Shown here: positions 8,397 to 18,158 of the stretch, piece by piece
How positions within the stretch are numbered: the first letter of the stretch is position 1
Layout of the letters: each line of letters begins with the position of its first letter
Assembly: GCF_000014565.1 (NCBI RefSeq)
Contig: NC_008268.1
Coordinates: forward strand, 1,191,001 to 1,255,000
From: Rhodococcus jostii RHA1
GTDB taxonomy: Bacteria; Actinomycetota; Actinomycetes; Mycobacteriales; Mycobacteriaceae
Direction: 5' to 3'
Length of the DNA: 64,000 nt
Made by a program: the position numbers and the translations under genes
The notes under the pieces: generated by a model
Database searches by the model: none
The model's input: only the letters and a program-made list of their open reading frames with translations
What the model was told of the DNA's origin: nothing

Positions 8397-8537
8397 CCGC
8401 CGACCGAGTTAGCTGACGGGTTCGGGCTGGGAAGATCAGCCCTACCCACCGGTGCGTGAGGACGTCCCGGCGGGATTCACCCCAGTAGAAACTTGGGTTC
8501 CCGGTACGGCCACTCTCGCGAGAGACCGATTAGGCGG
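8397..8537 (-). promoter_or_regulatory. c-di-AMP riboswitch (ydaO/yuaA class)
   Basis: Read on the minus strand, the RNA begins CCGCCTAATCGG and closes with GGTCGGCGG, which pairs to form P1 (CCGCC/GGCGG). Inside are the class-defining blocks: CGGGAACCCAAG, then GGGGTGAATCCCGCC, a GGTAGGGC...GCCC stem, and CCGAACCCGTCAGCTAACTC, almost identical to the Bacillus ydaO core GUCAGCUAACCUCG. In actinobacteria this riboswitch is known upstream of peptidoglycan hydrolase and Rpf genes, which fits the downstream NlpC/P60 gene. The aptamer ends 30 nt before the GTG, so it could control translation as well as transcription. Confidence 0.93.
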
Positions 8538-8592
8538 TGACTAGCGATGCTGCCCCGGTGTTGGGGCTGCGAGACTCCGCTAGGTCTCAGGA

Positions 8593-8622
8593 AGGTTACG
8601 AAATGGAATACCCCGATGTCGA
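8593..8622 (-). promoter_or_regulatory. Predicted promoter of the riboswitch-controlled NlpC/P60 gene
   Basis: TCGACA (8617-8622) and TAACCT (8593-8598) on the minus strand with an 18-nt spacer, the same layout as the neighbouring hydrolase promoter. Transcription would start near 8586, about 50 nt before the riboswitch. A stem GAGAC...GTCTC follows directly. Confidence 0.62.
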
Positions 8623-8999
8623 CCGGGACACGCGGAAAGTGTCCGTTTGGGCCGATTTGGGCTTCGCGGGCGCGCGATACCCACATTCGGTAACGACTGG
8701 ATAACAGGCGGTTGGTTTCCGATCCCTTTTCGATAGCGGGAGTGGGCATTTTCGCGGAGCCTGACGACTCCCCGATGTCTTCTCGACCAGTGTTCCTGCT
8801 GTTCAGCGGGGTGCCGCGGACCGCACCCGCCGCACGCGCCGGACCTGCCGGCACCGGTCCCCGCCCCGTCCGGACCCCTCCTTCGCGGTCGCGCGCCCGA
8901 CCCTCGCACCGCCCGCGACCGTCGCCCGAGGCGGGCAGTGTGATCCTCGTCTCTCCGGGCTCTTCGGGCTCGCCGGGCGGTTCTGTCGGTGCCCGTCCA
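8623..8999. other. Gene-free interval upstream of the exonuclease gene
   Basis: No convincing gene here. Open frames running through it lack codon-like composition continuous with a domain. One detail: GTAACGACTGGATAAC (8691-8706) is a direct GTAAC/ATAAC repeat with a 6-nt gap, possibly a regulator site, but it is isolated. The right end (9000-9005) is the -10 box of the next gene. Confidence 0.4.
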
Positions 9000-9012
9000 T
9001 ACGCTCTGAGCC

Positions 9013-10779
9013 GTGAGCGTCCCCGGTGTACCCGAACAGCTGAGATTCGACGAGCTCGACACCCCACTGCGGGACACCACGTTCGTGGTGGTCGATCTCG
9101 AGACCACCGGAGCGCGGCCGGGCGAGGACGCCATCACCGAGATCGGCGCCGTGAAGATCCGCGGTGGCGAGGTGATCGCCGAAATGGCCACCCTCGTCGA
9201 CCCGGGGCGGTCCATTCCCCCGCACATCGTGGAGATCACCGGCATCACCACCGCCATGGTGATCGACGCCCCGCGGATCGAGCGAGTGCTGCCGGCGTTC
9301 CTCGAGTTCGCACGCGGGGCGGTGCTCGTCGCGCACAACGCCCCGTTCGACACAGGCTTCCTCAAGGCCGCCGCGTCCGCGACCGACACCCCCTGGCCCA
9401 AGTTCACCGTGCTCTGCACCGTCAAACTGGCCCGGCGCGTCCTCAGCCGCGACGAAGCGCCGTCGGTCAAGCTGTCGTCGCTGGCCCGGCTGTTCGACGT
9501 CGGGACCACTCCGACCCACCGCGCACTCGACGACGCCCGTGCCACCGTCGACGTCCTGCACGCCCTCATCGCGAGGGTCGGCAATCAGGGAGTGCACAGT
9601 CTCACCGAGCTCGTCGACTACCTTCCCGACGTCTCCTCGCACCAGCGGGCGAAACGCTCGCTCGCCGGCCATCTCCCCCATGCCCCCGGCGTCTACCTCT
9701 TCCGCGGACCGTCCGACGAGGTCCTGTACGTCGGCACAGCCACCGATCTGCGCCGGCGGGTGCGCAACTACTTCACCGGCTCCGAGACGCGCGGCCGGAT
9801 GAAGGAGATGGTGGCGCTGACCACCCGGATCGACCACGTCGAGTGCGCGCACGCACTCGAGGCCGGTGTGCGCGAGCTCCGGCTGCTGGCAGCGCACACG
9901 CCTCCGTACAACCGGAGATCCAAGTACCCGAAACGCGGCTGGTGGATCACGCTCACCGTGGAGGCCTTCCCCCGGTTGTCGGTGGTGCGTACCCCGACCG
10001 CCGACTCGCTCGGTCCGTTCCGGTCGCGCTCGACCGCCGTCGACCTCGCCGACGTCCTCGCCGAGTACTGCATTCTCCGCACCTGCACGAGCCGCATCCC
10101 GAAGGGAAGGGAGCACGGTCCGCAGTGCCCACCCCGCGAGCTCGCAGGCTGCCCGGCGTCCGTCCACGACCGCGCCACGGAGGACGCCTACCGTCCCGGA
10201 CCGGAACTCTTCCGGCAGTTCCTGCGCGGCCTGGACGACGCGCCGCTGCACCGCATGCGCGCACAGGTGGAGGAGCTGGCCGCAGGCGAGTTGTTCGAGA
10301 ACGCCGCACGCCTGCGTGATCGCACCGCCGAGGTCGTGCTCGCGTTGCGGAGGATGCAGCGCCTGGCCGCCCTCACCGCGCTCGATCAGCTCGTGGCCGC
10401 TCGCCCGGCCGCGACCGGCGGCTGGGAGTTCGCGGTGATCCGTTCCGGGCGGCTCGCGTCCGCGGGCTGCGCGCGGCGCGGAATCCACCCGATGCCGGTG
10501 GTCGATGCGCTCGTCCTCACCGCCGAAACCGTCGTTCCCGACGCAACTCCGCTCCGCGGCGCGTCCCCCGAGGAGGCCGGACTGCTGGCGCGCTGGCTCG
10601 ACCAGGAGGACACCCGCATCGTCAGCGCCTCCGCGGGCTGGTGCGAGCCCGCACGGGGCGCCGGATCCTGGTCCGAGTGGTGCGCACTCGCGCGAGCGGG
10701 GAGCGCGTCGACACGGGACGCCGAGAGCCGACCACCCGCACCGGGTTCCGCCGACCACCGCTTAGGCTGGCGATCATGA
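9013..10779 (+). CDS. DEDD exonuclease fused to UvrC-like GIY-YIG endonuclease (Rv2191 type)
   Basis: A 588-residue fusion. Residues 15-190 form a DnaQ/DEDDh 3'-5' exonuclease: [15 protein letters not shown] (Asp and Glu ligands), [10 protein letters not shown], and [10 protein letters not shown] supplying the final His and Asp. Residues 215-300 hold a GIY-YIG module ([27 protein letters not shown]...YF), as in the N-half of UvrC. The rest resembles UvrC's central region, with a Cys-containing stretch ([13 protein letters not shown]...[10 protein letters not shown]) and a UVR-like helix ([15 protein letters not shown]). It probably acts in DNA repair. Start GTG 9013 is preceded by TACGCT (9000-9005) with a 7-nt gap, so likely leaderless. 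Its stop overlaps the next ATG. Confidence 0.92.
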   Translation: MSVPGVPEQLRFDELDTPLRDTTFVVVDLETTGARPGEDAITEIGAVKIRGGEVIAEMATLVDPGRSIPPHIVEITGITTAMVIDAPRIERVLPAFLEFARGAVLVAHNAPFDTGFLKAAASATDTPWPKFTVLCTVKLARRVLSRDEAPSVKLSSLARLFDVGTTPTHRALDDARATVDVLHALIARVGNQGVHSLTELVDYLPDVSSHQRAKRSLAGHLPHAPGVYLFRGPSDEVLYVGTATDLRRRVRNYFTGSETRGRMKEMVALTTRIDHVECAHALEAGVRELRLLAAHTPPYNRRSKYPKRGWWITLTVEAFPRLSVVRTPTADSLGPFRSRSTAVDLADVLAEYCILRTCTSRIPKGREHGPQCPPRELAGCPASVHDRATEDAYRPGPELFRQFLRGLDDAPLHRMRAQVEELAAGELFENAARLRDRTAEVVLALRRMQRLAALTALDQLVAARPAATGGWEFAVIRSGRLASAGCARRGIHPMPVVDALVLTAETVVPDATPLRGASPEEAGLLARWLDQEDTRIVSASAGWCEPARGAGSWSEWCALARAGSASTRDAESRPPAPGSADHRLGWRS

Positions 10780-11051
10780 TCAACGCCATCGTCCTGATCC
10801 ACGCCGAAGCCCACCGCATCCCGGAGACCGCTCAGGCCGTCGCCGACATCGAGGGCGTCGACAAGGTCTATTCCTGCGCAGGCGACGTCGACCTGATCGC
10901 GATCGTGCGGGTCCGGGACCACGCGAAGATCGCGGAGGTCGTCACCGAGGGAATCAACAAGGTGGACGGCGTCTCCCGGACGGCGACGCACATCGCGTTC
11001 CAGTCCTACTCCAGCGCCGACGTGGAAGCGGGCTTCTCGATCGGCGAGTAG
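10776..11051 (+). CDS. Stand-alone Lrp/AsnC ligand-binding (RAM) domain protein
   Basis: A 91-residue protein starting [20 protein letters not shown], a complete alpha-beta RAM (AsnC_trans_reg) domain with no helix-turn-helix. Such SMALL-type RAM proteins form dimers or decamers and bind amino acids. Its ATG overlaps the TGA of the upstream nuclease (ATGA at 10776-10779), giving translational coupling. It converges on trpD only 9 bp away. Whether it senses an amino acid or pairs with a separate Lrp regulator cannot be read from sequence. Confidence 0.88.
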   Translation: MINAIVLIHAEAHRIPETAQAVADIEGVDKVYSCAGDVDLIAIVRVRDHAKIAEVVTEGINKVDGVSRTATHIAFQSYSSADVEAGFSIGE

Positions 11052-11060
11052 CTCCGCCGG

Positions 11061-12149
11061 CTATTTGCTGGTGGCCAGTCCCGACGTGAGTTCGGCCCAC
11101 CGCGCGAGCAGCGTCGCGGCCGCTCCGCTGTCGATCGACTGCGCCGCCGTCGAGAGTCCGTCCGACAGCGCGTCTTCGAGCGTGCGGCCGCCGAGTCCCC
11201 GGAACGCGGCGATCGCCGCCGCGGCGTTGAGGAGGACCGCGTCGCGTACGGGTCCGGTCTCACCGGCGAAAAGTCGCCGCGCCACCGCCGCGTTCACCTC
11301 GGCATCGCCGCCGCGCAGTTCGTCGAGCGACACCCGCGCGATCCCGATGTCCCTGGGGTCGAGCTGACGGGTGGTCACCGCCCCGTCCGCCACGATGTGC
11401 ACGGTCGACGTGGTCGACGTCGTCAACTCGTCCAGGCCGTCGTCACCGCGCACCACGAGCGCCGAGTTGCCGCGCTGCGCGAGCACACCGGCCACCACCG
11501 AGATCAGGCCCGGGAACGCGCAGCCGATGAGGCCGGCCCGCGGACGCGCCGGATTGGTGAGCGGTCCGAGCACGTTGAAGACGGTCGGGATGCCGATCTC
11601 CTTGCGCGGCGCGCCCGCGAACCGCAGGGCGGGATGGAACACCGGCGCGAAGCAGAAACCGATGCCGACCTCCCGGACGCAGCGGGCCACCTCGTCGGGG
11701 CCGAGATTGATCTTCACCCCGAGTGCCTCGAGAACGTCCGCCCCGCCGCTCTTGGACGACGCCGCCCGGTTTCCGTGCTTGACGACGCGAATGCCGGACG
11801 CCGCGACCACGAGTGACGCCATCGTGGAGATGTTCACGGTGTTGGATCGGTCACCACCGGTGCCGACGATGTCGACGACGTCGTCGTCGACGGGGACCTT
11901 GCGCGCGTGCCCGAGCATCGAGTCCGCCAGTCCGCGCAACTCCTCCGGTGTCTCGCCCTTCATCTTCAGGGCCACACCGAACGCCGCGATCTGCGCGGAC
12001 GTGGCGTTGTCGGACATGATCTCGTCCATCGCCCATTTCGCCTCGTCCACCGACAGGTCACGTCCGTCGGTGAGCGTGCCGAGGACCGACGGCCACGTGC
12101 GTGCCGGCCGCACACCGTCGTTCGTCCCCTGAGCAGTCGGGCTCTGCAT
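11061..12149 (-). CDS. trpD: Anthranilate phosphoribosyltransferase
   Basis: Second step of tryptophan synthesis: anthranilate plus PRPP gives phosphoribosyl-anthranilate. 362 residues from the ATG at 12149, which has AAGGGGAC upstream; longer frames add no family sequence. Motifs: [17 protein letters not shown] (PRPP-binding GTGGD), [21 protein letters not shown], and [13 protein letters not shown]. It stands alone here, away from other trp genes, as in M. tuberculosis (Rv2192c). Upstream on the same strand is the RraB-like small gene, 43 bp away, possibly co-transcribed. Confidence 0.96.
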   Translation of the reverse strand: MQSPTAQGTNDGVRPARTWPSVLGTLTDGRDLSVDEAKWAMDEIMSDNATSAQIAAFGVALKMKGETPEELRGLADSMLGHARKVPVDDDVVDIVGTGGDRSNTVNISTMASLVVAASGIRVVKHGNRAASSKSGGADVLEALGVKINLGPDEVARCVREVGIGFCFAPVFHPALRFAGAPRKEIGIPTVFNVLGPLTNPARPRAGLIGCAFPGLISVVAGVLAQRGNSALVVRGDDGLDELTTSTTSTVHIVADGAVTTRQLDPRDIGIARVSLDELRGGDAEVNAAVARRLFAGETGPVRDAVLLNAAAAIAAFRGLGGRTLEDALSDGLSTAAQSIDSGAAATLLARWAELTSGLATSK

Positions 12150-12192
12150 CGTCGTGTCCCCTTGCACTAGTGGCGGATCCGGTCCTGGCAGC

Positions 12193-12663
12193 CTAGTCAC
12201 CGGGCGGATCGGACTCGCGCGCCGGTTGCGTCGCGTCCCAGCCGTCGACCGAGCCACCGAGCCGCTGCGCCAGCCCGGCCATTCTCGACCGTTCCTGAGA
12301 ACAGTGCAGCGCATCGAGGATCTGGACTCGCTGCAGCACGAGTCCGACCGTCGCACCGTCCTCGGCCGGGGATGCCGGACCGTCCGCATCCTGCGGTCGG
12401 TAACCGTCCTGCGCGGCGATCGACACGGCGTCGGCCACGGACGACGCGGGCAGCCGCAGATGGTGCCGCAGCACCGCTTCCGCGTCGGCGTCCCACCGCG
12501 GATCCTCGGCGGCGGCGCGGTCGAGCGCGGTCGAGCACGCCTCCACGTCGTCGAAGCTCGAGGCGACGACCACGAGGTCGGGTCGATCCTGATCGAGGGG
12601 GGCCGGTTGCCGACTGCCGAACAGCCTCCGCAGCCACCCCGTACTGTTGTCACGAGAGCGCAT
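12193..12663 (-). CDS. RraB-like (RNase E inhibitor-like) small protein, conserved hypothetical
   Basis: 156 residues with a good RBS (GGGTGGAG) before the ATG. The first 22 residues are basic ([11 protein letters not shown]). The core reads [18 protein letters not shown]...[12 protein letters not shown]...[36 protein letters not shown]. Compared from memory with E. coli RraB (a TIEHHLSADDLETLEKAA start, a GYEVTD middle and an LAEKFDVEYDGWG end), the order HHL, GY-D, then LA-x-DGW is the same. RraB binds RNase E and restrains it; actinobacteria have RNase E. This is remote homology seen by eye, not searched. It could instead be an unrelated alpha-beta sandwich. Confidence 0.55.
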   Translation of the reverse strand: MRSRDNSTGWLRRLFGSRQPAPLDQDRPDLVVVASSFDDVEACSTALDRAAAEDPRWDADAEAVLRHHLRLPASSVADAVSIAAQDGYRPQDADGPASPAEDGATVGLVLQRVQILDALHCSQERSRMAGLAQRLGGSVDGWDATQPARESDPPGD

Positions 12664-12790
12664 GGCTCCACCCTTTCACGGTCCGCCACCAGGGCTGTCA
12701 GCAGGGAGAATCGGACAAGCGGGGCGCGTTGACGCGCCGAGGGTGGACCCGGGTAGTCGTCTCTTACGACGAAGCGTCATACTTCTGTCT

Positions 12791-13402
12791 GTGACGAGCG
12801 CAGTAGGGACTTCAGGATCAGCAATCACCCAACGCGTGCACTCGCTGAACCGACCTAACATGGTCAGCGTTGGCACCATCGTGTGGTTGTCAAGTGAGCT
12901 CATGTTCTTCGCAGGGCTCTTCGCCATGTATTTCGTGGCGCGAGCACAGGCGAATGGGAACTGGCCGCCGGAGCCGACCGAGCTGAATCTGTTCCTCGCC
13001 GTACCGGTGACGCTGGTGCTGATCGCCTCGTCGTTCACCTGCCAGATGGGTGTGTTCGCGGCCGAGCGCGGCGACGTCTTCGGCCTCCGCCGGTGGTACC
13101 TCCTGACGCTGGCGATGGGCACCTTCTTCGTCCTCGGCCAGGCGTACGAGTACATCCACCTCGTCGAGCACGGCACCTCGATCTCCAGCAGCGTGTACGG
13201 CTCGGTGTTCTACATGACCACCGGCTTCCACGGCATGCATGTGATCGGCGGCCTCATCGCGTTCGTCTTCCTGATCGCACGTACCAAGGTCAGCAAGTTC
13301 ACGCCCGCCCAGGCCACCGCCGCCATCGTCGTCTCGTACTACTGGCACTTCGTCGACATCGTGTGGATCGGCCTGTTCGCCACGATCTATTTCATCCGTT
13401 GA
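12791..13402 (+). CDS. ctaE: Cytochrome c oxidase (aa3) subunit III
   Basis: 203 residues, the usual length for actinobacterial CtaE, with five predicted membrane helices ([107 protein letters not shown]). The conserved E in [11 protein letters not shown] and HFVD are family signatures. It is the first gene of a ctaE-qcrCAB cluster encoding the bcc-aa3 supercomplex. CATACT at 12778-12783, 7 nt before the GTG, points to a leaderless transcript. The subunit stabilises subunit I and does not bind metals. Confidence 0.96.
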   Translation: MTSAVGTSGSAITQRVHSLNRPNMVSVGTIVWLSSELMFFAGLFAMYFVARAQANGNWPPEPTELNLFLAVPVTLVLIASSFTCQMGVFAAERGDVFGLRRWYLLTLAMGTFFVLGQAYEYIHLVEHGTSISSSVYGSVFYMTTGFHGMHVIGGLIAFVFLIARTKVSKFTPAQATAAIVVSYYWHFVDIVWIGLFATIYFIR

Positions 13403-13466
13403 TCAGCTGAACGCCCCAGGCAGCCCCCTGACGTCCAGTCCGTCCCGACATACCAAAGGGATACAG

Positions 13467-14318
13467 ATGAGTTCATCCCCCCCTCCCGCATCCGATACCA
13501 CAGCGTCTGCCTCGAAGGCACGCCGCCAGCGGAAGCTCCGCAGGCGCGTCACGGGCGCCCTGGTCCTGATGATGGGACTGGTCAGCGCCGGTTTCCTCGC
13601 GTCCGCGTTGACGCCGACCCCGCAGGTGGCCACCGCCACCGACGATCAGGCAGCACTGATCCGCGAGGGCAAGCAGTTGTACGACACCTCGTGCATCACG
13701 TGCCACGGCGCGAACCTGCAGGGTGTGCAGGATCGCGGACCGAGCCTGATCGGTGTCGGCGAAGCAGCCGTGTACTTCCAGGTGTCGTCGGGACGCATGC
13801 CGGCCTCGCGTAACGAGGCCCAGGTCGAGCGCAAGCCCGTCAAGTTCGACGCCGAGCAGACGGACGCCATCGGCGCGTACGTCCAGGCCAACGGCGGCGG
13901 CCCCACGGTCATTCGTGACGAGAACGGCGAGGTCGCCCAGTCGTCGCTGCGCGGCGGCGACATCGGACGCGGCAGCGAACTGTTCCGCCTCAACTGCGCG
14001 TCCTGCCACAACTTCACCGGGCGCGGCGGTGCGCTCTCGTCCGGTAAGTACGCGCCGGTCCTCGACCCGGCCAGCGAGCAGCAGATCTACACCGCGATGG
14101 TCACCGGCCCGCAGAACATGCCCAAGTTCTCGGACCGTCAGCTGACCCTCGAGGAGAAGAAGGACATCATCGCCTACATCAAGTCTTCAGGCGAGACGAA
14201 GCAGCCCGGCGGCTACGGACTCGGCGGCATCGGTCCCGCCTCCGAGGGCTTGGCCATGTGGGTCATCGGAATCATCGCTGTCGTCGGTGCAGCACTGTGG
14301 ATCGGAGCAAGGTCATGA
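13467..14318 (+). CDS. qcrC: Diheme cytochrome c subunit of the bcc complex
   Basis: 283 residues: basic cytoplasmic N-terminus, first TM helix (about 28-48), two c-type heme sites CITCH (76-80) and CASCH (177-181), and a C-terminal TM anchor ([20 protein letters not shown]). In Mycobacteriales this diheme subunit replaces both cytochrome c1 and soluble cytochrome c, passing electrons directly to CtaC. The last bases overlap the qcrA ATG (ATGA at 14315-14318). Confidence 0.97.
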   Translation: MSSSPPPASDTTASASKARRQRKLRRRVTGALVLMMGLVSAGFLASALTPTPQVATATDDQAALIREGKQLYDTSCITCHGANLQGVQDRGPSLIGVGEAAVYFQVSSGRMPASRNEAQVERKPVKFDAEQTDAIGAYVQANGGGPTVIRDENGEVAQSSLRGGDIGRGSELFRLNCASCHNFTGRGGALSSGKYAPVLDPASEQQIYTAMVTGPQNMPKFSDRQLTLEEKKDIIAYIKSSGETKQPGGYGLGGIGPASEGLAMWVIGIIAVVGAALWIGARS

Positions 14319-15457
14319 GCGACGCTGGCCAGCCGGGCGGCGCCACGCCAAAGAAGTACACGGATGCAGAACTCGAGAACCTGAGCCGCGACGAACTGGT
14401 CGAGCTCGGCACCAACCTCGACCACGTCGACGTCGCGTTCCGACGCAACCGCTGGGCGGTTCCGGGGACGAAGGCCGAGAAGCGCGCAGAGCGGTCGGTC
14501 GCCTTCTGGTTCGCTCTCTCCGGCATCTCGGCGATCGCGTTCATCGCGATCTACCTTTTCTGGCCCTGGGAATACGCAGGCGCCGGCGAGGAGCACTACT
14601 CGGCCTACAGCCTGTACACGCCGCTGATCGGCCTCACCATGGGTCTCGCCATCCTCGGCCTCGGTGTCGGAGCGGTGCAGTTCACCAAGAAGTTCATCCC
14701 CGAAGAGGTGTCCATCCAGGACCGCCACGACGGTGGATCGTCCGAGGTCGACCGCAAGACGATCGTCGCGGAACTCGGCGACTCGTTCGACACGTCGACG
14801 CTGGGACGCCGCAAGCTCCTCAAGCGCACCCTCATCTTCGGCGGCGGTGCCCTCGGCATCATGTCCGTCATGCCCCTCGGTGGTCTGATCAAGAACCCGT
14901 GGGCCAAGCGCGACGACTCCCCGCTGTGGGTCTCGGGATGGACCCCCCGCTACGAAGGCGAAACCATCTACCTGCGCCGCGACACCGGTCGCCCCGAGGA
15001 CGTCGTCCTCGTCCGCCCGGAAGACCTGGACGCCGGCGCGATGGAAACGGTGTTCCCGTTCCGCGAGTCCGACCGCGGCGACCACGACGCACTGCTCGAG
15101 GCGCTGCGCGGCATCCGCAACGCGACCATGCTCATCCGCCTCCGCACGGAGGACACGGCGCGGGTCACCAAGCGCAAGGGCCAGGAGAGCTTCAACTACG
15201 GCGACTACTTCGCCTTCTCGAAGATCTGCACCCACCTCGGCTGCCCCACCTCCCTGTACGAACAGCAGACCAACCGAATCCTCTGCCCGTGCCACCAGTC
15301 GCAGTTCGATGCGCTGACCTACGGAAAGCCGATTTTCGGTCCGGCCGCTCGTGCACTTCCGCAGTTGCCTATTACAGTGAACGAAGAGGGTTTCCTAGTC
15401 ACAACGGGTGACTACATCGAAGCTCTCGGCCCGGCATTTTGGGAGCGTCGACCGTGA
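14315..15457 (+). CDS. qcrA: Rieske iron-sulfur subunit of the bcc complex
   Basis: 380 residues with the extended N-terminus typical of Mycobacteriales QcrA: two TM helices near residues 65-85 and 105-125, a third following a basic RRKLLKRTL segment near 165-190, and the C-terminal [2Fe-2S] domain. Cluster ligands are Cys305/His307 (CTHLGC) and Cys324/His327 (CPCHQS), with the disulfide Cys310 and Cys326. The ATG overlaps the qcrC stop and the TGA overlaps the qcrB GTG (15454-15457), so three subunits are coupled in translation. Confidence 0.97.
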   Translation: MSDAGQPGGATPKKYTDAELENLSRDELVELGTNLDHVDVAFRRNRWAVPGTKAEKRAERSVAFWFALSGISAIAFIAIYLFWPWEYAGAGEEHYSAYSLYTPLIGLTMGLAILGLGVGAVQFTKKFIPEEVSIQDRHDGGSSEVDRKTIVAELGDSFDTSTLGRRKLLKRTLIFGGGALGIMSVMPLGGLIKNPWAKRDDSPLWVSGWTPRYEGETIYLRRDTGRPEDVVLVRPEDLDAGAMETVFPFRESDRGDHDALLEALRGIRNATMLIRLRTEDTARVTKRKGQESFNYGDYFAFSKICTHLGCPTSLYEQQTNRILCPCHQSQFDALTYGKPIFGPAARALPQLPITVNEEGFLVTTGDYIEALGPAFWERRP

Positions 15458-17136
15458 CCGACAACAAACCGTCCAAACTGAGCGCGATGGCCACCGGCCA
15501 GGCCGAAGCGATGGACTCGCGCTACCACCTCGCAGCGGGAATGCGGCGGCAGATCAACAAGGTCTTCCCCACCCACTGGTCGTTCCTGCTCGGCGAGATC
15601 GCGCTGTACAGCTTCGTCATCCTGCTGATCTCCGGTGTCTACCTGACCCTGTTCTTCGATCCGTCGATGGCGCACGTCGTCTACAACGGTGCGTACGAGC
15701 CGCTGCGCGGCGTCACGATGTCCCGCGCGTACGAGACCACGCTGAACATCTCGTTCGAGGTCCGCGGCGGTCTGTTCGTCCGTCAGATCCACCACTGGGC
15801 CGCGCTGATGTTCGCGGCGTCGATCGTCGTGCACCTGATGCGCATCTTCTTCACCGGCGCCTTCCGGCGTCCGCGTGAGGCCAACTGGGTCATCGGCTGC
15901 CTGCTGCTGATCCTGGCGATGTTCGAGGGATTCTTCGGCTACACGATCCCCGACGACCTGCTGTCCGGCACGGGCCTGCGCGCCGCGTTCTCCGGCATCA
16001 CGCTGAGCATCCCGATCGCAGGCACCTGGATGCACTGGCTGATCTTCGGCGGCGACTTCCCCGGCGACCTGATCATCCCCCGCCTGTACGTCGCGCACGT
16101 CCTGCTGTTCCCGGGCATCATCCTCGCCCTGATCGCCGGTCACCTCGCGCTCGTCTGGTACCAGAAGCACACGCAGTTCCCCGGCCCCGGCCGCACGGAG
16201 AACAACGTCGTGGGTGTGCGCATCCTCCCGGTGTTCGCCGTCAAGTCGGGTGCGTTCTTCGCGATCACGTTCGGTGTGCTCGCCGTGATGGGTGGCGTGC
16301 TGCAGATCAACCCGGTCTGGACCATCGGCCCCTACAACCCGTCGCAGGTGTCGGCAGGTTCGCAGCCCGACATCTACATGATGTGGACGGACGGCCTGGC
16401 CCGCCTGTGGCCGGCGTGGGACATCTACCTGTTCGACCGCTACACCATTCCGTCGGTGTTCGCCGTCGCGTTGATCATGGGTCTGGTGTTCACGGTGCTG
16501 ATCGCCTACCCGTGGATCGAGAAGCGTCTGACCAAGGACGACGCTCACCACAACCTGCTGCAGCGTCCGCGTGACGTTCCGGTGCGTACCGCGATCGGTG
16601 CGATGGCGATTGCGTTCTACGCCGTCCTGACGATCTCCTGCATCAACGACATCATCGCGTACCACCTGAGCATCTCGCTGAACGCGATGACGTGGATCGG
16701 CCGCATCGGCATGGTGTTGCTGCCTCCGATCGCCTTCTTCGTGGCCTACCGGTTCTGCCTGGGTCTCCAGCGCAGCGACCGTGAGGTTCTCGAGCACGGC
16801 ATCGAGACCGGCATCATCAAGCGGATGCCGAACGGTCAGTACATCGAGATCCACCAGCCGCTCGGCCCGGTCGACGACCACGGTCACCCGATCCCGCTCG
16901 AGTACCAGGGTGCGACCGTCCCGAAGAAGATGAACAAGCTCGGTTCCGCCGGCAAGCCCGGTTCCGGCAGCCTCGTCACCGCCGACCCGGTCGAGGAGAG
17001 CCTGGCGCTCGAGCACGCCCTGCACCACGGCGAGCACGAGCAGCTCACGATGCTGCGGGAGTACCAGGACCGCGCCCACGGCAACGGTTCGTCGGCATCC
17101 GGCAACGGATCGTCCGGCAACGGCGAGGCCCACTAG
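15454..17136 (+). CDS. qcrB: Cytochrome b subunit of the bcc complex
   Basis: 560 residues, eight or more TM helices. Heme b ligands fall in [21 protein letters not shown] and [21 protein letters not shown]. The quinol-site segment is PxW-like ([21 protein letters not shown]), and the family's extra C-terminal cytoplasmic tail is rich in Gly/Ser/Glu. This is the target class of Q203-type inhibitors in mycobacteria. Its TAG shares the bases CTAG (17133-17136) with the convergent transporter's stop. Confidence 0.97.
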   Translation: MTDNKPSKLSAMATGQAEAMDSRYHLAAGMRRQINKVFPTHWSFLLGEIALYSFVILLISGVYLTLFFDPSMAHVVYNGAYEPLRGVTMSRAYETTLNISFEVRGGLFVRQIHHWAALMFAASIVVHLMRIFFTGAFRRPREANWVIGCLLLILAMFEGFFGYTIPDDLLSGTGLRAAFSGITLSIPIAGTWMHWLIFGGDFPGDLIIPRLYVAHVLLFPGIILALIAGHLALVWYQKHTQFPGPGRTENNVVGVRILPVFAVKSGAFFAITFGVLAVMGGVLQINPVWTIGPYNPSQVSAGSQPDIYMMWTDGLARLWPAWDIYLFDRYTIPSVFAVALIMGLVFTVLIAYPWIEKRLTKDDAHHNLLQRPRDVPVRTAIGAMAIAFYAVLTISCINDIIAYHLSISLNAMTWIGRIGMVLLPPIAFFVAYRFCLGLQRSDREVLEHGIETGIIKRMPNGQYIEIHQPLGPVDDHGHPIPLEYQGATVPKKMNKLGSAGKPGSGSLVTADPVEESLALEHALHHGEHEQLTMLREYQDRAHGNGSSASGNGSSGNGEAH

Positions 17137-18089
17137 CCTCGCCTCCGCACTCGAGCAGAGCCCCGAACCACTTCCGGTTCGGGGCTCTGCTCGTCTGTGG
17201 GCGTCGTGCCCGCTCCCCTCCCCCGCGGTTGCGCGCGGAACACGAGCGCGACCGCCCCGAGTCCCAGGAGAAGACCGAGCGCGGTGAGGATCCCGAACGG
17301 CTCGCCGAACATCACGGCCCCCCAGATCGCCGTCACCGGTGCCATCAGGAACATCAGGGCATTGACCCGGGTGACGCCGCTCCGTCGCAGCACGAGCCAG
17401 TACAGGCCGTAGCCGCCGAACGTGGACAGGGCGATCAGCCAGGCCACCGACCACCAGAACGCCGCCGCCGGCGGCGGCGACACCTGTCCGGCGCACGCGG
17501 CGAGGGCGGTGAAGAGCACGGCGCTGGTCGCGCAGTGCACGGTCATGGACACGACGGGGTCGCTGTCGGTCGGTGAGCGACTCTCCAGGAAGGTCGCGGC
17601 CACCAGCGACAGCATCCCGGCGAAGGGCACGAGGTACGCCCACCAGGACACGCCGGACGCAGCGGTGGCGTCGCCTGCGGTGACGATCACGACCCCCGCC
17701 AGTCCGAGCAGCAGCCCCCACCATTGCTTGGGCGCGACGTACTGACCCAGCAGCGGGCCGGCCAGCACGGCGACGACCAGGGGCTGGGTGCCGTCGATCA
17801 GTGCCGTGGTGCCGGTCGAGACGCCGAGCCCGATCGCCTGGTAGACGGTCAGCAGATATCCGGTCTGCGACAGCGCGCCGACCGTCACCTGACGACCGAG
17901 TGCACGGGACCCGAGTCCCCGCCACCGTGCTCGTCCGAACAGCGCGGCCGCCAGGGCGAGTGCGATGGCGAGTGGCAGGAACCGCCAGGTCAGTACGGTC
18001 AGAGGGGCCGCGTCCCCGGCACCGAGTTTGGCCCCGATGAAGCCGGAGCTCCAGCACAGGACGAACATCACGGCGAGAAGCGCATTCAC
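17133..18089 (-). CDS. DMT-superfamily (EamA) transporter
   Basis: 318 residues, about ten TM helices in two EamA repeats (residues 1-130 and 150-285). The opening [22 protein letters not shown] is the EamA signature, and [23 protein letters not shown] lies in repeat 2. Start is GTG 18089. The substrate is unknown; EamA proteins export amino acids, metabolites or drugs. It is divergent from a TetR regulator with a shared operator, so it is probably repressed by it. The last ~15 residues are encoded by the terminator palindrome of qcrB and are unlikely to be functionally constrained as protein. M. tuberculosis has other genes here (Rv2197c, mmpS3), so this pair is an insertion or replacement. 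Confidence 0.9.
   Translation of the reverse strand: MNALLAVMFVLCWSSGFIGAKLGAGDAAPLTVLTWRFLPLAIALALAAALFGRARWRGLGSRALGRQVTVGALSQTGYLLTVYQAIGLGVSTGTTALIDGTQPLVVAVLAGPLLGQYVAPKQWWGLLLGLAGVVIVTAGDATAASGVSWWAYLVPFAGMLSLVAATFLESRSPTDSDPVVSMTVHCATSAVLFTALAACAGQVSPPPAAAFWWSVAWLIALSTFGGYGLYWLVLRRSGVTRVNALMFLMAPVTAIWGAVMFGEPFGILTALGLLLGLGAVALVFRAQPRGRGAGTTPTDEQSPEPEVVRGSARVRRRG
17152..17193. terminator. Strong bidirectional hairpin at qcrB end
   Basis: CGAGCAGAGCCCCGAACC (17152-17169) and its exact complement (17176-17193) form an 18-bp stem with a 6-nt loop, 16 bp past the qcrB stop. It lies inside the 3' coding end of the convergent DMT gene. Confidence 0.85.
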
Positions 18090-18110
18090 GTCTGACCACC
18101 ACCCAAGTAA

Positions 18111-18147
18111 ACAGATCGGTATACCTCCCTAACCTATACCGATCTGT
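18111..18147. promoter_or_regulatory. Probable TetR operator between DMT transporter and regulator
   Basis: ACAGATCGGTATA (18111-18123) and its exact complement TATACCGATCTGT (18135-18147) are separated by 11 nt. Each arm is itself a near-palindrome around GATC (TATACCGATCTGTATA on the right), so two regulator dimers could bind side by side. The right arm overlaps the TATACT -10 box (18147-18152) of the regulator gene, implying autorepression as well as control of the transporter. Confidence 0.85.
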
Positions 18148-18158
18148 ATACTTTTGTC

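Noticed and set aside
8691..8706. GTAACGACTGGATAAC as a regulator box for the plus-strand exonuclease
   Set aside because: About 320 bp from its start and not matched by a second copy; may belong to nothing.
15412..18102. Long minus-strand open frame across qcrB and the DMT gene
   Set aside because: Asp/Arg/Val shadow composition over qcrB; only the last third coincides with a real minus-strand gene and in another frame.
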